DNA of 64,000 bases from Antrihabitans stalactiti (lineage in GTDB: Bacteria; Actinomycetota; Actinomycetes; Mycobacteriales; Mycobacteriaceae): positions 62,001 through 126,000 of the forward strand of contig NZ_VCQU01000005.1 in NCBI RefSeq assembly GCF_012932915.1. The letters are read 5' to 3'. This document shows positions 42,269-51,059 of the stretch, in pieces. Within the stretch, counting starts at the first letter, position 1. Each line of letters starts with the position of its first letter. The translations under genes were made by a program, and so were the position numbers. Below the pieces are notes generated by a model that saw only the letters and a program-made list of their open reading frames with translations, was not told the DNA's origin and searched no databases.

Positions 42269-45009
42269 GCGATCCGTTCGGGACCGCTTCGTTACGTGAG
42301 TCGGTACTGCTCGCCTGGGGTAGTTCGCCGACTCGACTTCGTGAGGACACGGCAACCGAGGCCGACCTGGTCACGGCCGGTTATCGCGACCGCCTGCTCA
42401 CCGAGCTTGCGCAGAACGCGGCAGATGCTGCGACGCAGGCGGGAGTGGCAGGCTGCGTCGCCGTCTGGCTCGACGGCCGCGACCTGCATGTGTCCAACAC
42501 CGGTGCGCCACTGAACATCGAAGGAGTGCAAGCGCTCGCGGCGCTCCGTGCGTCGGGCAAATCCGCCGATGCGGGCGTCGGCCAGTTCGGGGTCGGGTTC
42601 ACTGCAGTGCTGGCGGTCAGTGACGAGATCGAGTTGCGCTCGGTGTCCGGCGCTATTCGTTTCTCGGCTGCGCAGACGCGAGAGCTGTTGGCCCGCAGTG
42701 ACATACCCGCTGCTTCGCGGGTGCCGGTCCTGCGGCTGGTGTGGCCGACGCTGGACCGTCCGGTCGAGGGCGCCGACACCGAGATCGTCTTGCGGCTGCG
42801 CGACGGCGTGGACGCGGTGGCTTTGCTGGCGGCAATGCGGTCCGAGGCGGTCGACCTCTTGCTCGAATTGCCTGCGCTGGAATCGATTCGGATCGGCGAT
42901 GACGACTTTCGTCGAACGCAGCGGACGTTTTCGGCCGGTGTGGACGAGATCTCGATCGGTGACCAGAACTGGCTGCAATATCAGACCCCGCGGGCTCGTT
43001 GGCTGGTTCCTGTTGTGGGCGAGCGTGTTTCCCCAGTCGGGTCCGACGTGCTGCGCGCCCCCACTCGCTCCGACGAGGAACTCTCGCTCCCTGCGCTCCT
43101 GATCGCCGATGTCCGGATGCAGCCGGACCGCCGTCGTGTCCTGCCCGGCGCACGGATTGCCGAATTGGCCGCTGGCTACTCGGAATTCGTGCGAGCGCTG
43201 CCCGCGCCGGACCGGATCGCCATGGTTCCAGTTCCGAGCCTCGGACGCAGCGCCGTCGATTCCATTCTTCGCGAGGCCATCATCGCGGAATTGCGCGAGA
43301 GCGCCTGGGTTCCGGTCATCGGCGACGACGAGGTGGCAATCCCCACCCGCGCAACCGTGCTTCCGGGCCTCACCAGTGAACTCGCAAGTGTTCTTGCCGA
43401 AGTGATTCCGGACTTGGTCCGGCCTGAAGTGTCCGGCCAGCATCAACTCGCTGCTCTCGCACAGGTCGATGTGCATCGCATCGGACTCGCCCGGGTCGCC
43501 GAGCTGCTCAGCGGATTGCAGCGGTCACCGCGGTGGTGGCACGAGTTGTATGCAGCCCTGGACGGTCTGGTGATCGATTCTGTTGCGGCAGAAGAACTCG
43601 GCAGCATCGCGGTACCGTTGGCCGACGGTCGTACCGTCACCGGTCCGCGCACCACGGTCACCGCGGACAGCCTCGAGCTGATCGAAAACGACTCCACCAC
43701 AACGTTGCCCGTGCATTGGGCCCGGCTCGTGCACCCAGCCGCGAGCCATCCACTGCTGGGGCGGCTCGGCTCGCGCCACGTCGACGCAGCGGATCTGCTC
43801 GCCGATCCAGCCCTGCAGTCCGCGATCGAGGATGTTCACGACGACGAGGCAGACGAGCTTGCCGACGCTGTATTGGCGCTTGCGGCAAAGGTTTCCGACC
43901 CGTCGACGCTGCCGTCCTGGCTGGGGCTGCTGCCGTTGCCGGACACCGACGGTGAACTTCGTTCGGCGGACGAACTGTTGCTACCGGGTGCCCCGCTGCA
44001 CGATGTGCTCGTCGACGAATCGCCGTTCGGCACCATTGATCAAGCGCTGGTGGAGCGATTCGGTGGCGAAGCCCTGCGCGCGGTCGGTGTCGGCTGGACC
44101 TTTTCCGTCATCCGTGACGAATTGCCGACAGGTCCGGACCACGACCTCGACGACGAAGTGTCTTGGTGGTCGACTCTGACCAGCGACCCCGATACCTTGG
44201 TTGCGGTCCGCGATCTCGACCTGGTCGACGACCACCGATGGCCGGAGGCGTTGTCGCTGCTGGCGCAAGACAGCGTGACGGCGCCCCTGTTGCGCGACCG
44301 GGACGGGTATGTCGCCTGGTGGTTGCGCCGTCATGCGAGCGTGGACGGCCAGCGCCTCGGCGCGTTGCGCTACGTCGGCGATGCCACCTTCGACGGTGTG
44401 CTCGATGCTCTCGTGCACCCGCATGCCGAAGAGTTGCGCGGCGTCCTCGCTGCTGCGGACGATCTGGACGCCGAACTCGTTCAGGTGATCGTGGACCAAC
44501 TGGCCGAGCCTGCTCGGACCCCGACCCCGGCCGTCGTCGCCGACATCTACCGTCGGCTCGGAGCGGCAGTGGCGTCCGGTGTGGTGGATGCCGAGCAAGT
44601 CGGACTTCCGGACGGTGTGCGGACCTTGTCGGGAGCAGTGGTCGATCCGGCAACTGCCCTCGTACTCGACAAGCCCTGGTTCGCTGCAGTCGTGCCGCTG
44701 GACCGGCTCGTCGTCGGCAGTATCGAGACGTCGTCATCGCTCGCACAGCTGTTGGATCTGCCGGTCGCTTCGGAATCGATCACCGGCGAAATCGTGGGGG
44801 AGGGGTCGGTCAGTTCGTGGGATCGAGAGCCGCTTGCGGTGCTCTTCTTCGTCGGATTGGGCCTGCCCTGCCCCGTTGGGGAAGTCGTTGTGCATGACGA
44901 ACTGACGGTGCGCTTCTCTGGCGCGGTCGATGGATGCGCCTCGGTCCCGTTTTGGGTGACCGACGCCGGTGTGACGCATGTGCGCGCGAATTGGACAACA
45001 GCCCAGTAA
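42265..45009 (+). CDS. Sacsin/Hsp90-like GHKL ATPase-domain protein, apparent CTG start
   Basis: A 914-residue protein when started at CTG 42265 (CTGA overlap with the DUF3027 stop), giving MSDPFGTASLRESV, which is how I recall mycobacterial homologs beginning (TDPFGTAALR). The GHKL ATP site is visible: ELAQNAADA (47-55, Asn51) and DAGVGQFGVGF (102-112). The following 700 residues lack known motifs. No ATG, GTG or TTG exists in frame between 42110 and the conserved N-terminus, so either CTG is used or initiation is coupled in some other way. It probably acts as a chaperone-like protein; the role is not established. Confidence 0.78.
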   Translation: MSDPFGTASLRESVLLAWGSSPTRLREDTATEADLVTAGYRDRLLTELAQNAADAATQAGVAGCVAVWLDGRDLHVSNTGAPLNIEGVQALAALRASGKSADAGVGQFGVGFTAVLAVSDEIELRSVSGAIRFSAAQTRELLARSDIPAASRVPVLRLVWPTLDRPVEGADTEIVLRLRDGVDAVALLAAMRSEAVDLLLELPALESIRIGDDDFRRTQRTFSAGVDEISIGDQNWLQYQTPRARWLVPVVGERVSPVGSDVLRAPTRSDEELSLPALLIADVRMQPDRRRVLPGARIAELAAGYSEFVRALPAPDRIAMVPVPSLGRSAVDSILREAIIAELRESAWVPVIGDDEVAIPTRATVLPGLTSELASVLAEVIPDLVRPEVSGQHQLAALAQVDVHRIGLARVAELLSGLQRSPRWWHELYAALDGLVIDSVAAEELGSIAVPLADGRTVTGPRTTVTADSLELIENDSTTTLPVHWARLVHPAASHPLLGRLGSRHVDAADLLADPALQSAIEDVHDDEADELADAVLALAAKVSDPSTLPSWLGLLPLPDTDGELRSADELLLPGAPLHDVLVDESPFGTIDQALVERFGGEALRAVGVGWTFSVIRDELPTGPDHDLDDEVSWWSTLTSDPDTLVAVRDLDLVDDHRWPEALSLLAQDSVTAPLLRDRDGYVAWWLRRHASVDGQRLGALRYVGDATFDGVLDALVHPHAEELRGVLAAADDLDAELVQVIVDQLAEPARTPTPAVVADIYRRLGAAVASGVVDAEQVGLPDGVRTLSGAVVDPATALVLDKPWFAAVVPLDRLVVGSIETSSSLAQLLDLPVASESITGEIVGEGSVSSWDREPLAVLFFVGLGLPCPVGEVVVHDELTVRFSGAVDGCASVPFWVTDAGVTHVRANWTTAQ

Positions 45010-45067
45010 CTCTCGCGCGTGTCTTTCCTCACAGGAAGAACGCTTCGACTGTGAAGAATCCAACGAA

Positions 45068-45098
45068 TTGACGCCCTGGCGTAGACCAGGCTTAACTT
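45068..45098 (+). promoter_or_regulatory. SigA-type promoter for a leaderless TetR gene
   Basis: TTGACG (45068-45073) and TAACTT (45093-45098) are good -35 and -10 boxes, with a long 19-bp spacer. The expected start of transcription, 6-7 bases after the -10, coincides with the GTG start (45104). No ribosome binding site is present, consistent with leaderless translation. Confidence 0.5.
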
Positions 45099-45103
45099 CT
45101 TCC

Positions 45104-45739
45104 GTGGCTACAAGGTTGTCCGTCGAAGAACGTCGTGCGCACTTGATCGAGGCGGCCATCGGGCTGGCCGAACGCAAAGGCGTCGCTTCGGTGACGACGC
45201 GAGACGTTGCGCAGGCCGCCGGCGTGTCCCTTGGCGTGGTGCATTACTGCTTCGACAACAAAGACGCGTTGATGACCGAGGTCGTAAAGACGCTCACCGC
45301 CGACTTGCGCGATACCGTCGACGAAGATCCGAATATCAACGAGTGGCACGACAAGGGTATCGAGGCACTCCGCTCCTTCATCCGCGTCGCACTCGGGGTG
45401 ATGTGGTACGACATCGAGCGCACCCGCAACCGCCAGCTGCTGACCTACGAGATCACCACTTACGCACTGCGCGAAGGCGAATCGGTTCCCGAGCGGCTCG
45501 GCATCGCACGCGAACAGTATGCGTTCAACGACGCGGCGGTCGGGGCGATCCTGCAGAAGGCAACGGCGCTCACGGCGACGACCTGGACGCAACCGGTCGA
45601 GGTGATGAGTCGGTTGCTGCTGTCGATAATCGACGGAATCGTCCTGCGCTGGCTCGTCGACGAGGACAGTGACACGGTCATGAGTCTGCTCGACAGGATT
45701 GCTGACATCCTCGCCGCGCAGGCGTCCGCGACTAGGTAA
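45104..45739 (+). CDS. TetR-family transcriptional regulator
   Basis: A 211-residue regulator. The helix-turn-helix region reads RRAHLIEAAIGLAERKGVASVTTRDVAQAAGVSLGVVHYCFDNKDALMTEVV, close to the AcrR/BetI-type pattern. The ligand domain has many aromatic residues (VMWYDIERTRNRQLLTYEITTYAL). Its target is not evident; the convergent DUF2530 gene overlaps its 3' end by 8 bp. The GTG start coincides with the predicted transcription start. Confidence 0.88.
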   Translation: MATRLSVEERRAHLIEAAIGLAERKGVASVTTRDVAQAAGVSLGVVHYCFDNKDALMTEVVKTLTADLRDTVDEDPNINEWHDKGIEALRSFIRVALGVMWYDIERTRNRQLLTYEITTYALREGESVPERLGIAREQYAFNDAAVGAILQKATALTATTWTQPVEVMSRLLLSIIDGIVLRWLVDEDSDTVMSLLDRIADILAAQASATR

Positions 45740-45989
45740 GTCCGGACTGCGCGCCCTTGCTCCCGCGCCGGGCGGCGCGCCGCTGAATCCAGAAGATCGT
45801 CGTGGCCAACGCACCGACCGCGAGGCCGGCGAGACACGTCGGTAACGCTTGCCGCGCGGTGTCGCCGCTGATCGACACGACCAGCGAGGCGAAGGCGAAC
45901 AGCACCGTGCCGACAACCAGAACTGGCCGCGGATCGGTCAGTCGGGCAGGAATTTCGGGCACGTGCGGAGTCTCGGTCACGTTGCTCAC
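45732..45989 (-). CDS. DUF2530 small membrane protein (Rv0879c-like)
   Basis: An 85-residue protein with two helices (PVLVVGTVLFAFASLVVSIS and PTCLAGLAVGALATTIFWIQRRAARR) after a short N-tail (MSNVTETPHVPEIP). It fits DUF2530, present in mycobacteria directly beside the MarR gene as here. Function is unknown. It is divergent from the MarR gene and overlaps the TetR gene 3' end. Confidence 0.75.
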   Translation of the reverse strand: MSNVTETPHVPEIPARLTDPRPVLVVGTVLFAFASLVVSISGDTARQALPTCLAGLAVGALATTIFWIQRRAARRGSKGAQSGLT

Positions 45990-46056
45990 GCTACCGCCCT
46001 CTCAGCCGCTGCATTTAGTCGATTAACCAGGCAGTCGTCACGTAGTGTGAGCCACT

Positions 46057-46494
46057 GTGACAACGTCCGTAGATCTGCGAACGCTGGCCAGCGAACTGTC
46101 GCTTGCCGTCGTGCGTCTCACGCGGCATTTGCGCGGTCGGCGGGCAGATTCGCAAGTGTCGCTCACCCAATTGTCGGCGCTTGCCACATTGTTGCGGGAA
46201 GGCGCTATGACACCGGGGGCGCTGGCCGCCAAGGAGCGCGTTCAGCCTCCGTCGATGACGCGGGTCATCGCATCGCTGACCGATCTCGGGCTCGTCGAGC
46301 GCAGTCCGCATCCCACCGACGGCCGTCAGATCATCGTCTCGCTGTCGGCTGCCGGAAATGCCCTGATCGCCGACGAGGCCAGTGCGCGGGAGGCGTGGAT
46401 GACCGAGCAGTTGTCCGGTCTCGATCCCGAGCAACTGCGCGTCCTGCAAGATGCCGTGGCCATCATCACCGACATCGTGGCCAAGTCGGAGTAA
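46057..46494 (+). CDS. MarR-family transcriptional regulator (Rv0880-like)
   Basis: A 145-residue winged-helix protein: SLTQLSALATLLREGAMTPGALAAKERVQPPSMTRVIASLTDLGLVERSPHPTDGRQIIVSLSAAG contains the recognition helix and the wing (DGRQ). A near-palindrome TTAGTCGATTAA at 46015-46026 could be its operator. It precedes an MFS exporter by 27 bp, a layout typical of MarR-controlled efflux. Confidence 0.9.
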   Translation: MTTSVDLRTLASELSLAVVRLTRHLRGRRADSQVSLTQLSALATLLREGAMTPGALAAKERVQPPSMTRVIASLTDLGLVERSPHPTDGRQIIVSLSAAGNALIADEASAREAWMTEQLSGLDPEQLRVLQDAVAIITDIVAKSE

Positions 46495-46521
46495 CTCGTT
46501 AGCTAAGGGCACGATAGATAC

Positions 46522-47805
46522 GTGGCCCCGAAAAGCTCGATGTTCCGCGCGCTGAAGGCGCGCAACTACAGGCTGTGGGCGTCGGGTCAGATCGTGTCGC
46601 TCATCGGTACCTGGATGCAGCGGGTGGCGCAGGACTGGTTGGTACTCACCCTGTCGGGCGGAAGTGCGCTGGCAGTGGGCATTGTCATGGCGCTGCAGTT
46701 CGGTCCGACGCTGTTTCTGTCGGTCTGGGGCGGCGTCCTCGCCGATCGCTACGACAAGCGGCGGATTTTGATCGCGACGCAGACGGCGATGGCCGTCACC
46801 AGCCTGCTGCTCGCAGCACTCGACATCGGCGGCGTCGTCACTCTGTGGCAGGTCTACCTGATCGCGTTCGCCGCGGGTTGTGCGTCGGCGATCGATGCGC
46901 CGGTGCGGCAGTCGTTCACGATCGAAATGGTCGGCCGGTCGCTGCTGTCGAACGCGATCGCGTTGAACTCGATGACGTTTAACTTGGCGCGAATCATCGG
47001 TCCGGCGATATCGGGGGTGCTGATCGTCGTCATCGGGACCGGTTGGGTGTTCGCACTCAATTTCGTGTCGTTCGGTTGCGTCCTGGCGGCGATGCTCGCG
47101 ATGAATCAGGACGAGCTGCATCCGTCGGCGCATGCTGCGCGAGCCCGCGGGCAGATCCGTGCCGGATTCCGATATGTCTGGGGGCGAGCCGATTTGCGGG
47201 ACCTCCTGGCAACGGTGTTCGTCGTCTCCACGTTCGGCCTGAACTTTCCGATCAGCCTTGCGGTGCTGGCGCGCAACACTTTCGACCGCGACGCAGACGC
47301 TTACGGCCTACTGTCGACGACCCTCGCGGTCGGGACCCTGGCAGGCGCGACTCTCGCCGCGCGACGGTCCGGGCCCGTCCAGATGAAGTTGTTTATCGTC
47401 GCCGCCACGGTGTTCGGCGTGTTCGAAATCGCGGTCGGACTGATGCCCAGCTTCTTGCTCGTCGCCATCGTGCTCGTGCCGACCGGAGCCGCGGTGCTGA
47501 CGTTCACCACGTCGGCGATGAACATTCTGCAGATGTCGGTGAAGGCGGACATGCGCGGTCGAGTGATGGGCATCTACATGCTCTGCTTCCTTGGTGGCAC
47601 CCCGCTGGGCAGCCCATTGCTCGGCTGGCTGGCCGACGTCACGTCGCCGCGCGCACCGCTCGTCGTCGGCGGGGCGATCTCGCTGGCAGCGGGTGTGAGC
47701 AGCGGTGTGTACCTGCTGCTGAACCGAACGCGTCCGCGGTCCGTATCGAATGGTGAAGCGATCAGCGAACCGGCGAAGGGCAAGTATGGCGAGGGCAGTG
47801 GGTAG
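46522..47805 (+). CDS. MFS exporter (MFS_3/EntS-like)
   Basis: A 427-residue transporter starting at GTG 46522. MFRALKARNYRLWASGQIVSLIGTWMQRVAQDWLVLTLSGGSALAVG is the hallmark N-terminus of the MFS_3 (enterobactin exporter-like) group, followed by GGVLADRYDKRRILIATQ in loop 2-3. About twelve helices. It lies between MarR and a P450, with a 20-bp overlap into the P450 gene, suggesting a co-regulated efflux and oxidation unit. Confidence 0.88.
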   Translation: MAPKSSMFRALKARNYRLWASGQIVSLIGTWMQRVAQDWLVLTLSGGSALAVGIVMALQFGPTLFLSVWGGVLADRYDKRRILIATQTAMAVTSLLLAALDIGGVVTLWQVYLIAFAAGCASAIDAPVRQSFTIEMVGRSLLSNAIALNSMTFNLARIIGPAISGVLIVVIGTGWVFALNFVSFGCVLAAMLAMNQDELHPSAHAARARGQIRAGFRYVWGRADLRDLLATVFVVSTFGLNFPISLAVLARNTFDRDADAYGLLSTTLAVGTLAGATLAARRSGPVQMKLFIVAATVFGVFEIAVGLMPSFLLVAIVLVPTGAAVLTFTTSAMNILQMSVKADMRGRVMGIYMLCFLGGTPLGSPLLGWLADVTSPRAPLVVGGAISLAAGVSSGVYLLLNRTRPRSVSNGEAISEPAKGKYGEGSG

Positions 47806-49099
47806 CGAGAGGTTCGCGATGCTGCGGGCAGTTGCGTCGACGTTCGATTCCGACGGTTACCTTCGCAGGCGTGCACGTGCTGCCGATCCGTTCACAGTTC
47901 CGATCCCGCGGCTCGGCGACGTCTTGTTCACGGGAAGCGCCGACGGCGTCCGAGACATCCTGACCGCACCCGCGACGGAACTCTCGGCGCCGACACCCAA
48001 CCCCATCGAGCCCCTCGTCGGGTCCGGCTCGCTCATTCTGCTGTCCGGCGATCGCCATCGCCGCGAGCGCCAATTGCTGATGCCGTCGTTCCACGGCGAA
48101 AGAATGCGCAATTACGCGGGGGTGATGGCGAAGGCCGCGCGTGACGAGATGAACGGCTGGAAGCCCGGCGACCGGATCTCGATGCGCGAAGCCGCGCAAG
48201 AGATCACACTGCAGATCATCATTCGCACCGTGTTCGGCGTCGACGACGCGGATCGGCGCGCGGAATACACGCGCGTGATCACCGGGATGATGAGCGCCTA
48301 CATTGCGCCGCTGATGTTCATGCCTGAGCTTCGTCGGTCCGTCGGGGGACTCGGTCCGTGGGCGCGGTTCGTCCGGCTACGGACCGAGTTCGACGACCTG
48401 CTGACCGAACAGATCGCGCAACGACGAGCCACCGGAGTCGACGGCTACGACGACGTGCTGAGCTTGCTGCTGTCGGCCACTTACGAGGACGGCACGTCGC
48501 TGAGCGACGACGACCTGCGCCAGGAGTTGCGCACGCTCCTCGTTGCCGGGCACGAGACCACGGCTACCTCGCTCGCCTGGGCGTTGTACCACATCCACCG
48601 TGAGCCGCAGGTCCGTGAGCGACTGCTTGTCGAACTCGGTGAAGTGACTGAACTGGAACAGCTTTCGAAGCTGCCGTACCTGAGTGCGGTGCTCCAGGAA
48701 ACGTTGCGTATGCACCCGACCGTGTCGGTCGTGCTGCGGCGCCTCAACGCGCCGTTGACAATTCGCGGCGTCGAACGCAAGCCTGGCGATGTCGTCGGAA
48801 TCGCTGTGCCTGCACTCCATTTCAACGAGGACCGGTGGCCGGACCCGGACCGCTTCGATCCGGAACGATTCCTCGAGCGCAAGGCGACGCCTTTCGACTA
48901 CACCCCTTTCGGCGGCGGTCATCGGCGTTGTGTCGGGGCGTCTTTCGCAAACTACGAGCTCGCCATCGTCGTCGCCACGATCATGGGCGGCGCGGACTTG
49001 GTCATGCCCGACGACGAACGACGCAAACGGACGCCGCGCTCGGTCCCGCGCGGTATCGCCGCGCTCCCGGATCGGGAGATAGTCCTGCAGGTCCGCTGA
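47786..49099 (+). CDS. Cytochrome P450
   Basis: A 437-residue P450. The I-helix has AGHETT (254-259), the K-helix ETLR (305-308), and the heme-binding loop FGGGHRRCVG gives thiolate Cys382. The RHRRERQLLMPSFHG block and this heme loop resemble the CYP135/138-type mycobacterial P450s. It should mono-oxygenate a hydrophobic substrate with an external ferredoxin. ATG at 47786 has GAAGGG upstream and overlaps the exporter gene. Two family B repeats follow. Confidence 0.92.
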   Translation: MARAVGSERFAMLRAVASTFDSDGYLRRRARAADPFTVPIPRLGDVLFTGSADGVRDILTAPATELSAPTPNPIEPLVGSGSLILLSGDRHRRERQLLMPSFHGERMRNYAGVMAKAARDEMNGWKPGDRISMREAAQEITLQIIIRTVFGVDDADRRAEYTRVITGMMSAYIAPLMFMPELRRSVGGLGPWARFVRLRTEFDDLLTEQIAQRRATGVDGYDDVLSLLLSATYEDGTSLSDDDLRQELRTLLVAGHETTATSLAWALYHIHREPQVRERLLVELGEVTELEQLSKLPYLSAVLQETLRMHPTVSVVLRRLNAPLTIRGVERKPGDVVGIAVPALHFNEDRWPDPDRFDPERFLERKATPFDYTPFGGGHRRCVGASFANYELAIVVATIMGGADLVMPDDERRKRTPRSVPRGIAALPDREIVLQVR

Positions 49100-49100
49100 C

Positions 49101-49144
49101 CCGTGCGCGCGTCTCACCCCTCCAGGGGTGAATTTCACTCACGG
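49101..49144. repeat. Palindromic intergenic repeat, family B copy 3
   Basis: Left arm CCGTGCGCGCGTCTCACC, right arm GGTGAATTTCACTCACGG. It begins 1 bp after the P450 stop. The arm types are reversed relative to copy 2, so the element is in the opposite orientation. Confidence 0.85.
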
Positions 49145-49157
49145 CTCCGCCCGCGAA

Positions 49158-49201
49158 CTGTGCGCGATTCTTACCCCTGCGGGGGTGAGGCGCGCGCACG
49201 G
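49158..49201. repeat. Palindromic intergenic repeat, family B copy 4 (tandem with copy 3)
   Basis: Left arm CTGTGCGCGATTCTTACC, right arm GGTGAGGCGCGCGCACGG, with four G:U or mismatched positions. It lies 13 bp after copy 3, forming a paired arrangement like bacterial BIMEs, and ends 14 bp before the methyltransferase start. Confidence 0.8.
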
Positions 49202-49214
49202 GCAAAATGGGCGC

Positions 49215-50021
49215 GTGGCAGAAATAGTCGACATCGATGACCCCGACGACCCGAGGCTGGACGATTTCCGCGACCTGAACTCCTCAGATCGCCGCCCGGA
49301 CCTGCCCGAAGGCAAAGGCCTTGTCATCGCCGAGGGCGTGCTCGTCGCGCAGCGGATGCTGGCGTCCCGGTTCGAGCCGATCTCGTTTCTCGGAGTCGAA
49401 CGCCGCCGCGGCGAACTGGAGGCGGACCTGGTTGCGACCGACGCGCCGTTCTATCGGACGTCTGCGGAGGTGATGGCGGCGGTCGTCGGCTTTCATCTGA
49501 ACCGAGGCGTGCTGGCGGCGGCACAACGACCACCCGCTTTGGATCTGTTCGACGTGATCGACGGTGCCCGGACCGTGGCAGTCCTCGAAGGGGTCAACGA
49601 CCACGAGAACATCGGGTCCATTTTCCGCAACGCCGCTGGGTTGGGTGCCGACGCAGTCCTCTTCGGCGATCGGACTGCCGATCCGCTGTATCGACGAGCG
49701 GTCCGGGTATCGATGGGTCATGTGTTGCGCATCCCGTTCGCGCGAGTTCCGGAGTGGCCACGCGGACTGGAACTGTTGCGAAAAGAAGGTTTTCAGACGA
49801 TTGCCCTCACTCCGGACCCGAAAGCCCCGTTGCTCGCCGAGGCGATGACAGCGAAGCGGGTGGCGCTGCTACTCGGCGCTGAAGGTCCCGGGCTCGCCGA
49901 GCACACCATGCGGTCGTGCGATGTGCGTGCCCGAATACCGATGGCGCCCGGAACCGACTCGCTCAACGTCGCAACCGCGGCTGCCATGGCGTTCTACGAG
50001 CGTGTCAGGATTGCCGAGTGA
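49215..50021 (+). CDS. SpoU-family RNA 2'-O-methyltransferase (Rv0881-like)
   Basis: A 268-residue SPOUT methyltransferase. The N-terminal substrate-binding part (GLVIAEGVLVAQRMLASRFEPISFLGVERRR) is followed by the SpoU domain with three motifs: LEGVNDHENIGSIFRNAAGLGADAVLFG, LLGAEGPGL and IPMAPGTDSLNVATAAAMAFYE (trefoil knot and SAM site). It should methylate ribose in rRNA or tRNA. GTG at 49215; the next gene overlaps its stop by GTGA. Confidence 0.9.
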   Translation: MAEIVDIDDPDDPRLDDFRDLNSSDRRPDLPEGKGLVIAEGVLVAQRMLASRFEPISFLGVERRRGELEADLVATDAPFYRTSAEVMAAVVGFHLNRGVLAAAQRPPALDLFDVIDGARTVAVLEGVNDHENIGSIFRNAAGLGADAVLFGDRTADPLYRRAVRVSMGHVLRIPFARVPEWPRGLELLRKEGFQTIALTPDPKAPLLAEAMTAKRVALLLGAEGPGLAEHTMRSCDVRARIPMAPGTDSLNVATAAAMAFYERVRIAE

Positions 50022-50290
50022 CCTTGGAGCCCGAGCCGACCCCATGGGCCACCGGCTTGATCGTGGCCGCGATCAGCGCGTCCCTGGCCGCTATCGCCGT
50101 TTTCGCGTTCGGGATCGCGCTCGCTCGAATTCACCCGATTCTCGCCGTCATCATCAACATCGTCGCTGCGGGTGGGTCCGCGCCGACGCTGTGGGGGTGG
50201 CGAAATCTGCAGACCTACCGCTGGGTCGTCTACGGTGCAGTCGTCGGGATCGGCCTCGGCTGGGTCGGTCTGCTCTTCACCGCGCTGTAG
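50018..50290 (+). CDS. DUF2537 membrane protein (Rv0882-like)
   Basis: A 90-residue protein with three helices (GLIVAAISASLAAIAVFAFGIALA, PILAVIINIVAAGGSAPTLWG, RWVVYGAVVGIGLGWVGLLF). It corresponds to DUF2537, which follows the SpoU gene in mycobacteria. GTG at 50018 overlaps the upstream stop (GTGA). Function is unknown. Confidence 0.8.
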   Translation: MTLEPEPTPWATGLIVAAISASLAAIAVFAFGIALARIHPILAVIINIVAAGGSAPTLWGWRNLQTYRWVVYGAVVGIGLGWVGLLFTAL

Positions 50291-50293
50291 CGA

Positions 50294-51022
50294 TCAGCTC
50301 TCGGCCTTGCGACGCCGCCAGCGAAACATTGAGTGGCTCTTGGTGTCTGGAGTCTGGGGTGCTGCGGCTCGGCGAGGCGGCTCCTCGCCCTCGGCAAACA
50401 GCTCGAATCCACAGACGACGATCCCGGCCGGATCGAGGCCGGACGTCTCAGGGGTATGGCTGTACCGGAAACCCAGACTGCGCCTGTTTGCTTCGTCGGC
50501 GAAATCTTGCGGGTCGAACGGCAGCGACTGCGGATCGGGAAGGATGCCCGGCGGGTGCGCGATGGGCCGTTCACCCGCCCAGAACGTGCGTTCCCACACC
50601 AACGGCAAGCCCGAGTCTTCGAGAATGTTGATCGTCGTCGCGCTGAACGAGCGGCGGAGCGTGCCACGCACCCAGGTCGCGAAAGCGCCCCACGCGCGGT
50701 CGGGATCCATGGCGATCAAATGCGTGTACTCGGACGCCAGCGGCCGGACCCATTCCTCAGGCAACGCCGACGGGTGGGGGATTGCCAGCTGCGGACTGCA
50801 GACGACCGTGATGCCCGGATAGCAGCCGATGAAGACCCCGCGGCCGTCGACGCCTGCACTCGACGACAGCGGACCGACAGCACGGGGAGCGATCACAGAG
50901 CCCGGGAACAACCGGCCCGCGAGTGCGCGCGCGGCGTCCTCGTCGGGTTCTCGGTGATCGCGCAGAACAGCTACCGGATCCGGGGCATCGACGTACCAAA
51001 TCGTTGAAGCCTTGGCCCCCAC
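50294..51022 (-). CDS. DUF6928-type protein, unknown function
   Basis: A 242-residue protein opening GAKASTIWYVDAPDPVAVLRDHREPDEDAARALAGRLFPGSVI. It includes VFIGCYPGITVVCSPQLAIPHPSALPEEWVRPLAS and RSFSATTINILEDSGLPLVWERTFWAGERP. This is an actinobacterial family (DUF6928 as I recall) without known function. The frame opens earlier, but GTG at 51022 matches the family's usual start (M-G-A-K). Its stop lies 4 bp from that of DUF2537, convergent. Confidence 0.7.
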   Translation of the reverse strand: MGAKASTIWYVDAPDPVAVLRDHREPDEDAARALAGRLFPGSVIAPRAVGPLSSSAGVDGRGVFIGCYPGITVVCSPQLAIPHPSALPEEWVRPLASEYTHLIAMDPDRAWGAFATWVRGTLRRSFSATTINILEDSGLPLVWERTFWAGERPIAHPPGILPDPQSLPFDPQDFADEANRRSLGFRYSHTPETSGLDPAGIVVCGFELFAEGEEPPRRAAAPQTPDTKSHSMFRWRRRKAES

Positions 51023-51059
51023 TGCCGGCACCCACCTTTCGTCCGCGTAGATAGCAAGA

